A stretch of 19,903 nt of DNA from CAYPHA01 sp964410215. GTDB lineage: Bacteria; Calditrichota; Calditrichia; Calditrichales; CAYPHA01. Under the pieces are notes generated by a model, which worked only from the letters and a program-made list of their open reading frames with translations, made no database searches and had not been told where the DNA came from. The translations under genes and the position numbers were made by a program. The first letter of the stretch is position 1. Every line of letters begins with the position of its first letter. This document shows, piece by piece, positions 13,644 to 19,903 of the stretch. The stretch is taken from positions 1 to 19,903 of the forward strand of contig CAYPHA010000077.1 of NCBI GenBank assembly GCA_964410215.1, in the 5' to 3' direction.

Positions 13644-15776
13644 ATGAATAATTTGTTGTTAGGTGTGTTTTTCAGCTTCTGCATCTCCGTTCATCTGACT
13701 TATTCACAGGAAAACCTCAATACCACCCTTCTCGGCAGATGGGGAAACGGCCCCTGTCATGCCGTTGACGCTTCGGGTGACCGGATCTGTTTTTCCAATG
13801 GCGCCACCTTTGAGATCGTGGATATATCCAACCCGGAAATACCCGTACAAATTGGAAAAACTGTCCTGCCGTCCTTTATTACGGATATTTTCTTATCTGA
13901 AACACACGCCTTTGTATCCGCAGGGTATGGGGGGTTGCAGATCATCGATGTTGCGAATCCGGAACACCCGGCACTATCAGGTGCCTGTGAATCCGCTGGG
14001 TTTTTCGCCTACGGGGCCGCGGCGGAAGGTGATTTTGCGTACATTGCTGCCGGTATTCATGGATTATATATCGTTGACATCAGCGATCCCGAAGCACCCG
14101 AAGAAACCGGTACCTTTGCCACAGGCGGATATGCGCGTGATGTTGCCATCCGCGGAAGTCTGGCATACGTGGCCTGCAGTTCGGATGGTCTGCGTATTGT
14201 CGATATTTCCACACCCGGCAGTCCGCTGCCGAAAGGATCTGTGAACACACCGGGCAGTGCCTGCGGCGTCTTCCTGAGTAGTGATTACGCCTACCTGGCC
14301 GCCGGCAGCGCCGGTCTGCGCATCATCGACATTTCTGATCCGGATAATCCGTTTGAACAGAGCCTGTTGGAGACCGGTGGCCGGGCCTATGATGTGTTCG
14401 TGAGCGGTAATCACGCCTATGTGGCCGATGACGATGAGGGGTTGCGCATTATCGACATTTCCAATCCCGATGAGCCCGCGGAAACCGGCTGCGTCATCAC
14501 GGACGGACGTGCCCGCGCCGTTGCCGTGACCGGTGATTACGCCTGCGTGGGATATGGCTCTGACGGTCTGTACATCATCGATATATCAGCTCCTTCCGAC
14601 CCTGAACAAACAGGGTTCGTCAACACGGGATGCCATGCGGAAGGCCTGGCCGTTCATGGCGATTATGCCTATGTCGCCGATGGCAGTGACGGCCTGCGTG
14701 TTCTGGACATCACGGATCCGCTATCGCCTGAAGAAACCGGTTTTTTCGACACAGAGGGTTATGCCCAGGATATCGAGGTTGTCTATCCGCTAGCTTTTGT
14801 GGCGGATGGTATCGACGGCCTGTACATCATAGATATCAGTAATCCTGAAAGTCCTGCCGCAGAAGGTATTTTCGATACCGATAACAATGCCCGCCGTATA
14901 ACGGTTGATGGTGATTTTGCCTATGTGGTTGACGAAGGCGGTGGATTGCGTATCATCGATATTACCCATCCGGAGCAACCCGCTGAAACGGGATCCATCG
15001 ATGTGCCTGGCAATGCCTATGACGTTGCCGTCCGTGACAGTCTCGCTTACGTTGCTGCAGATTACGGCGGCTTGCGTATTATCAATGTCACCGATCCCGG
15101 GAATCCCGTCGAGACCGGATTCTATGATGATATCTACGAGGCCCTGGCCATTGTCGTTGAGGGTGATTACGCCTATGTGGCCGACGGCTATGATGGCTTC
15201 CGGATCATCGATGTGTCGGTTCCCGCCATGCCTGATGAAATTGGTTTTCTGGATACCGATGGCTGGGCCAGGGATGTCCGTATCGGAGCTGATTACGCAT
15301 ACATTGCCGACTGGGAGAATGGCATGCGCGTCATTGACATCAGCGATCCCGGACAGCCGGTGGAAGTGGGTCACTACAATACGGGAGGCACAGCCACCGG
15401 ACTGGCCTCTTGCGGTACGTGTATTTATGTAGCCGACGGCGATGACGGTATATACATTATACAGAATGACCTGCTGGCCGGGATAGAAAACAGGGCGGAT
15501 ATGCCTGTTTCTGATTTTATCCTGTATCAGAATTTTCCCAATCCCTTTAACGACCGTACAATGATCCGATATGGGTTACCGGAAAACTGTTACATAGAGA
15601 TGAATATCTATAACACTTCCGGGCAAAAAATCGCCACACTTTTTTCCAAAAAACAAACGGCGGGTTCCCATCAGGTGCAATGGGATGCCGAAGCGCTTCC
15701 CAGCGGCATTTATTTCTGTACGCTGTCCACAGATCAGGGTGTCATAAAGACCAGAAAGATGGTGGTTTTGAGATAG
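13644..15776 (+). CDS. LVIVD-repeat secreted protein with C-terminal sorting domain
   Basis: The protein has 710 residues. A signal peptide (about 1-21, ending in TYSQ) precedes 13 clear repeats of about 42 residues plus one degenerate repeat. Each has the form DYAYVADGxDGLRIIDISxPxxPxETG, the LVIVD pattern, which builds beta-propellers. The C-terminus (from about residue 622, FPNPFND ... TRKMVVLR) is a sorting domain of the same class as in the gene at 2571-4181, so both probably use the same export route. AAGGAG precedes the ATG. No catalytic motif is seen; a surface-adhesion or scaffold function is typical for the class but unproven. It is a separate unit from the amidase-like gene, which runs away from it. 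Confidence 0.9.
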   Translation: MNNLLLGVFFSFCISVHLTYSQENLNTTLLGRWGNGPCHAVDASGDRICFSNGATFEIVDISNPEIPVQIGKTVLPSFITDIFLSETHAFVSAGYGGLQIIDVANPEHPALSGACESAGFFAYGAAAEGDFAYIAAGIHGLYIVDISDPEAPEETGTFATGGYARDVAIRGSLAYVACSSDGLRIVDISTPGSPLPKGSVNTPGSACGVFLSSDYAYLAAGSAGLRIIDISDPDNPFEQSLLETGGRAYDVFVSGNHAYVADDDEGLRIIDISNPDEPAETGCVITDGRARAVAVTGDYACVGYGSDGLYIIDISAPSDPEQTGFVNTGCHAEGLAVHGDYAYVADGSDGLRVLDITDPLSPEETGFFDTEGYAQDIEVVYPLAFVADGIDGLYIIDISNPESPAAEGIFDTDNNARRITVDGDFAYVVDEGGGLRIIDITHPEQPAETGSIDVPGNAYDVAVRDSLAYVAADYGGLRIINVTDPGNPVETGFYDDIYEALAIVVEGDYAYVADGYDGFRIIDVSVPAMPDEIGFLDTDGWARDVRIGADYAYIADWENGMRVIDISDPGQPVEVGHYNTGGTATGLASCGTCIYVADGDDGIYIIQNDLLAGIENRADMPVSDFILYQNFPNPFNDRTMIRYGLPENCYIEMNIYNTSGQKIATLFSKKQTAGSHQVQWDAEALPSGIYFCTLSTDQGVIKTRKMVVLR

Positions 15777-15861
15777 GGTAGTATTATTTTAAGTTGTTTA
15801 TTCTAAACATTCTCATAGAAAAATTTTGTGATATATTATTTGAAAATTAGTATGTTACTAC

Positions 15862-18800
15862 ATGTTTAGAAATCATCCCCTCAGACTTGCAGTATCGATT
15901 TATATAGTACTTTTTTTTTCGCTTAATATTCCGTTGCATAGTGAGCCTTTATCACAAAGCGGACACACCTACACATATCTGCATCAAAACCTCGTATTCA
16001 AGCAATTGTTTCTGGAACACGGGCTGTCGCAGAGCATCGTGCAATGCATTGCTCAGGATCGCGAGGGTTTTATGTGGTTCGGTACGGAAGACGGTCTGAA
16101 TTGGTACAATGGCTATGAATTCAAGGTACTGAAACACAATCCGGAAGACTCGCTCACCCTGAGTTATAATAACATCACAGCCCTGCATGTGGACCGGGCC
16201 GGTATCATCTGGATCGGAACCTTTCATGCCGGTTTAAACCGCCTGGATCCGAAAACGGGAAAGATTGAACGGTATACACACGATCCATCCGATCCGGAGA
16301 GTCTTACGGATAATAATATCAATGCCATTTTTGAAGACAGCAGGGGACGCCTGTGGATCGGGACAGACAAAGGGCTGAATAGACTTCAGCAAGATCCCGC
16401 AACCCAAACCCCCTCGTCGTTTTTTGCATATAAGCAGACGGACCTGGATCTATCGGTGACCGATCATTACATCGTACGCGACATTATAGAAGATTCATCG
16501 GGCGCGTTGTGGTTTGGAAGTGATAATGGCCTCACCAGAGTCCGCTTTACGAAGGGAAACGACCAGCCGGATATGGAGACCTTCAGGCACCTCGAATCCG
16601 ATAAAAACAGTCTCAGTAGCAACAGTGTGCGCTGTATCCTCCAGGACGGGGGCGGAACCATCTGGGTAGGTACGGATGACGGCCTCAACCGAATGGTTGT
16701 TTCGTCGAATGGACAAGAATCCCCGGTATTTAAACGATATGACCACGACGATGGCACACCGGGGAGCCTCAGTAATAATCAGGTATTTGTTTTGTATGAG
16801 GATCGGACCGGCTTGTTTTGGATTGGGACAAACGGCGGCGGGCTGAACCTCATGGACAGGGATACGGATACCTTCTTTTCCTTTTCAAATGATCCGTTGA
16901 ACCGGGAAAGTCTGAGTTACAATCAGATCAGGGATATTTATGAAGACCAGGCCGGCATCATCTGGATCGGGACCTATGGCGGCGGGATTAATAAAATAAA
17001 CAAACAGAAATTAAACTTTAAACATTTTAAAGCAGATCCCTTTGATGAAAACAGCCTGAACGAGAATATTGTCTGGTCGGTCCGGGAGGATAAGCACGGT
17101 ACCCTCTGGATTGGAACACACGGCGGCGGCTTGAACCGGTTTAATCCAAAAAACAACCGTTGGCGTCATTTTCGATTCGACCCGAAAGATCCGAATAGCC
17201 TGAGTAATGATTTTGTCAGAACCGTATTCATTGATAACAAGGGTGTTTTCTGGATTGGTACCCATGGCGGAGGCATCAACCGCTTTGATCCGGATAGCAA
17301 ACGATTTGACAGGTTCATGAACAATCCCAACAATCCACTTAGCCTCAGTCATAGCGAAATTCGCACTATTTACCAGGATTCACGCGGCGACCTCTGGATT
17401 GGAACCTATGGTGGCGGACTTGATAAACTAGCCGCAGACCAACTCTATATTGAAAATCCCAACTTTATGCATTTTATAAATGATCCTGACGATTCAGCCA
17501 GTATCAGTCATAATATCGTACGCGCCATATATGAAGATTCGGAGGGCCTGTTCTGGATCGGAACCGAAGGCGGCGGACTCAATATTATGGACCGTAAAAC
17601 AGGCACGTTTACCCGTTACAGACATAATGACAACATCCCCGGCGCCATCAGCAATAATTATATTTTCTGTATTTTTGAGGACACAAAGCAGAACATCTGG
17701 ATCAGTACCTGGGGAGGCGGACTCAACCGGTACCATCGCGAGACCGATTCTTTTTCTTACTACACCGTTAAAGATGGATTGCCGGATGATACCATTTATG
17801 GTATCCTTGAAGACGATGACGGGAATCTCTGGATGAGCTCGAATAACGGTATCTCCCGTTTTAATCCGGAAAAGAAAACCTTCAGAAATTTCACCAAAGA
17901 AGATGGATTACAAAGCAATGAATTTAATGGCGGCTCTTACTATGAGAGCCCGTCGGGTATTATGTATTTTGGCGGTATCAACGGTTTTAATGCTTTCCAT
18001 CCGGATAGAATACGGGAAAACACACATGTACCGCCCATCGTACTGACAGCATTCAGAAAGTTAAATCGCGAAGTATCCTTTGAGCAGCCTCTTTCACACC
18101 TTGAACAGGTAACCCTGTCCTACAAGGATTATTTTTTCTCCATTTCCTTTGCCGCACTCGATTTTGCCGCACCGGAAAAGAACCGGTATGCCTATAAAAT
18201 GGAAGGGTTGGATGAAGAGTGGATTACAACCGATGCGACAAATCGATTGGCCACCTATACCACGCTTTCGCCGGGAAATTATATTTTCAGGGTGAAAGGT
18301 ACAAACAGTGATGGCGTATGGAATACGATCGGGACGCAGTTAAAGATTGTAATAACACCACCATACTGGGAGCACACCTGGTTTCAGATGCTGGTTCTGG
18401 TGATCATTGCCGGTTTCAGCTTATTTCTATATAGTAATCGCTTGAAAACGGTCAAAATGAAAGCCGAGCTGGAATCGGCACATGACATGCAGATGTCGAT
18501 TCTGCCGCAGTCCAGGCCCGCAATTCGTAAACTTGACATTGCCAGTGAATGCCTCCCCGCGAATGAGGTCGGCGGCGATTTTTATGATTATTTCCGGGTT
18601 GATGAAGAACGTAGTCGCCTGGGTATTGCGATTGGTGATGTGGCCGGAAAAGCAATGAAGGCGGCGATGATTGCGGTGCTCACGGATGGAATGATCAGTA
18701 CGGCCAGTCAGGAAACGGATTCGACGGCCGGTATTATGTCACGGGTGAACCGGTCCCTGTTTGGTAAAATCGAACGCAACATGTTTACCGCTTTACTGCT

Positions 18801-19194
18801 TGCAGAAATTGATACGGAAAAGGGACGGTTACGTTTCACGAATGCCGGTTTGAATAAACCGGTTTATAAAAATCAAACCTCCCTGCAATACATTGAGGCC
18901 AACGGACAAACCTATCCTCTGGGTATGCTGAATGAGGTCGTCTACGAGGAAAAAGAAATGTCCGTTACAACAGGTGATCTTCTGGTATTCATGACAGATG
19001 GTGTTGTCGAAGCACGAAATTCTAAAAAGGAAAATTATGGAGATGACCGTCTTCTGCGCGTTATGGAACAACTCGATACAAGCCTGCTTTCGGCGGAAGA
19101 AATCAAAAATCGTATCATCGCTGATGTAAAACACTTCACAGGAACGGCTCCTCAATTTGATGACATGGCCCTGGTTGTCGTAAAGATCCTGTAG
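15862..19194 (+). CDS. Two-propeller (Reg_prop) sensor with SpoIIE-type PP2C phosphatase output
   Basis: The protein has 1110 residues. A signal peptide (about 1-27) is followed by 14 Reg_prop repeats (WIGTxGGGLNRFDP type), enough for two seven-bladed propellers (about 60-720). Then come a Y_Y_Y domain (about 745-830, YRYAYKMEGLDEEW-like), one membrane helix (about 838-858), a short linker helix and a SpoIIE/PP2C phosphatase (about 870-1108). The phosphatase shows EVGGDFYD, GDVAGKAMKAAM, MTDGVVEARN and FDDMALVVVKIL, including the expected metal-binding Asp residues. The propellers are extracellular and the phosphatase cytoplasmic. Such phosphatases usually act on an anti-anti-sigma factor, but none is encoded nearby. 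The ATG at 15862 has a poor ribosome binding site. Confidence 0.93.
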   Translation: MFRNHPLRLAVSIYIVLFFSLNIPLHSEPLSQSGHTYTYLHQNLVFKQLFLEHGLSQSIVQCIAQDREGFMWFGTEDGLNWYNGYEFKVLKHNPEDSLTLSYNNITALHVDRAGIIWIGTFHAGLNRLDPKTGKIERYTHDPSDPESLTDNNINAIFEDSRGRLWIGTDKGLNRLQQDPATQTPSSFFAYKQTDLDLSVTDHYIVRDIIEDSSGALWFGSDNGLTRVRFTKGNDQPDMETFRHLESDKNSLSSNSVRCILQDGGGTIWVGTDDGLNRMVVSSNGQESPVFKRYDHDDGTPGSLSNNQVFVLYEDRTGLFWIGTNGGGLNLMDRDTDTFFSFSNDPLNRESLSYNQIRDIYEDQAGIIWIGTYGGGINKINKQKLNFKHFKADPFDENSLNENIVWSVREDKHGTLWIGTHGGGLNRFNPKNNRWRHFRFDPKDPNSLSNDFVRTVFIDNKGVFWIGTHGGGINRFDPDSKRFDRFMNNPNNPLSLSHSEIRTIYQDSRGDLWIGTYGGGLDKLAADQLYIENPNFMHFINDPDDSASISHNIVRAIYEDSEGLFWIGTEGGGLNIMDRKTGTFTRYRHNDNIPGAISNNYIFCIFEDTKQNIWISTWGGGLNRYHRETDSFSYYTVKDGLPDDTIYGILEDDDGNLWMSSNNGISRFNPEKKTFRNFTKEDGLQSNEFNGGSYYESPSGIMYFGGINGFNAFHPDRIRENTHVPPIVLTAFRKLNREVSFEQPLSHLEQVTLSYKDYFFSISFAALDFAAPEKNRYAYKMEGLDEEWITTDATNRLATYTTLSPGNYIFRVKGTNSDGVWNTIGTQLKIVITPPYWEHTWFQMLVLVIIAGFSLFLYSNRLKTVKMKAELESAHDMQMSILPQSRPAIRKLDIASECLPANEVGGDFYDYFRVDEERSRLGIAIGDVAGKAMKAAMIAVLTDGMISTASQETDSTAGIMSRVNRSLFGKIERNMFTALLLAEIDTEKGRLRFTNAGLNKPVYKNQTSLQYIEANGQTYPLGMLNEVVYEEKEMSVTTGDLLVFMTDGVVEARNSKKENYGDDRLLRVMEQLDTSLLSAEEIKNRIIADVKHFTGTAPQFDDMALVVVKIL

Positions 19195-19325
19195 AATCAT
19201 AGCACCCCTTCGGGGTTGGGGAAAATCGCGTAAAACATACGTTCTCAGGAAGAATCCATACATTTTCCGCGTTGTTTATATTCCAAAATTTAATTAACCA
19301 TAACATTGAACCAACAAGGATCATT

Positions 19326-19903
19326 ATGGATTCCACAGTCAATTTAGTTAAACACTGGGATCATATTTTTCAGAAAACCGATGATGAGGAATTAGGCTGG
19401 TTTGAAAATGATTTCTCCCAGACTCTGAAATTTTTAAATAAAATACCGGACTGGCAGCGGTCAAAGATATTCGTTCCCGGAGTCGGAACGTCAGGATTGA
19501 TTGATATTCTGATCCATACAAATACACACCTTGTACTCAACGACCTGAGTCCAAGGGCCATTGAAAAATTGAAGAACCGCTTCCGGCATTTACAACATAA
19601 TATTCGATGGCTCTGCCAGGATGTTTCGAAAAAACTGCCCCTGGAATCACATTCTGTTGATATATGGCTTGATCGTGCCGTTCTTCATTTTATACGCGAT
19701 GAGAAAGATATTGAGGTCTATTTTAAAAATATATCAACCATAGTCAGACCGGGTGGGTATGTTCTTTTTGCAGAGTTTTCAAAGCAGGGTGCAAAAAAAT
19801 GCGCCGGCCTCCCTGTCAGACAATATGACTTCAACGATTTAAATACCCAGCTTACCTCCTTTGAATTAATCGCCAGCGAAGCGTATATTTACACAAATCC
19901 AGC
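19326..19903 (+). CDS. Class I SAM-dependent methyltransferase (cut by window end)
   Basis: The gene is open from the ATG at 19326 (AAGGA upstream) to the window end, 192 codons visible. SAM-binding motif I is IFVPGVGTSGLIDIL, followed by LVLNDLSP (acidic end of strand 2), then DIWLDRAVLHFI and RPGGYVLFAEFS. It resembles the small thiopurine-methyltransferase-like or general methyltransf_25-type proteins. The N-terminal HWDHIFQKTDDEELGWFE segment is typical of those. Substrate unknown. The 131-base gap upstream contains a short C-rich/G-rich hairpin (19204-19216) without a T-run. Confidence 0.85.
   Translation, partial: MDSTVNLVKHWDHIFQKTDDEELGWFENDFSQTLKFLNKIPDWQRSKIFVPGVGTSGLIDILIHTNTHLVLNDLSPRAIEKLKNRFRHLQHNIRWLCQDVSKKLPLESHSVDIWLDRAVLHFIRDEKDIEVYFKNISTIVRPGGYVLFAEFSKQGAKKCAGLPVRQYDFNDLNTQLTSFELIASEAYIYTNP

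Noticed and set aside
13644..15776. LVIVD-repeat gene as a DNA repeat array or recombination hotspot
   Set aside because: The repetition is at protein level; the DNA repeats are too diverged for a recent tandem array.
19204..19216. ACCCC-TTC-GGGGT hairpin after the phosphatase gene
   Set aside because: Short stem without a following T-run; cannot be called a terminator with confidence.
1..19903. tRNA, rRNA, CRISPR arrays, transposases or integrases
   Set aside because: None seen in either strand; the direct repeats at 534 and 4947 are explained by the duplicated kinase/radical SAM locus and not by an insertion sequence.

Overview
The window looks like a chromosomal segment of an uncultured or little-studied bacterium of the FCB group (Calditrichota, KSB1, Ignavibacteria or Marinimicrobia-like). 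The basis is two secreted proteins ending in a PNPFN-type C-terminal sorting domain, an LVIVD-repeat secreted protein, a DUF4382-like lipoprotein, and a two-propeller (Reg_prop) SpoIIE-type sensor phosphatase. The phylum call is inference from domain style only.

Left part (1-5511): a divergent pair, a membrane hybrid histidine kinase on the minus strand and a B12-binding radical SAM gene on the plus strand, occurs twice as a direct repeat 4413 bp apart. In the left copy the kinase is open to the window edge and the radical SAM gene is reduced to a mosaic by three internal deletions. In the right copy the radical SAM gene is intact and the kinase has lost its core. The shared 636 bp, including the divergent promoter, are identical, while flanking homologous coding sequence has diverged. 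Between the copies lies an AT-rich two-gene island: a CHAP/papain-like protein with a sorting domain, and a propeller-like lipoprotein.

Centre (5359-11855): the most interesting region. A sigma-54 promoter with tandem 18-bp operators drives, in order, a B12-type radical SAM enzyme, a 40-residue peptide with a signal-like hydrophobic core, a peptide-binding (SBP_bac_5 family) lipoprotein without any permease, an overlapping membrane histidine kinase and an NtrC-family sigma-54 activator. The same operator recurs at the end of the activator gene, ahead of a second sigma-54 promoter that drives a single-domain receiver. The proximal operator lies at exactly the same distance from the -12 element in both promoters. 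I infer a self-amplifying signalling loop: a possibly radical-SAM-modified exported peptide is sensed by binding protein and kinase, which activate the regulator, which activates the peptide operon. No part of this loop is proven by sequence alone.

Right part (11856-19903): ordinary accessory surface genes. These are a DUF4382-like lipoprotein, a bidirectional terminator, an N-acetylmuramoyl-L-alanine amidase-like lipoprotein that lacks its first catalytic half, the LVIVD-repeat secreted protein, the propeller-SpoIIE sensor phosphatase, and the start of a SAM-dependent methyltransferase cut by the window end. I saw no tRNA, rRNA, CRISPR array or insertion sequence.
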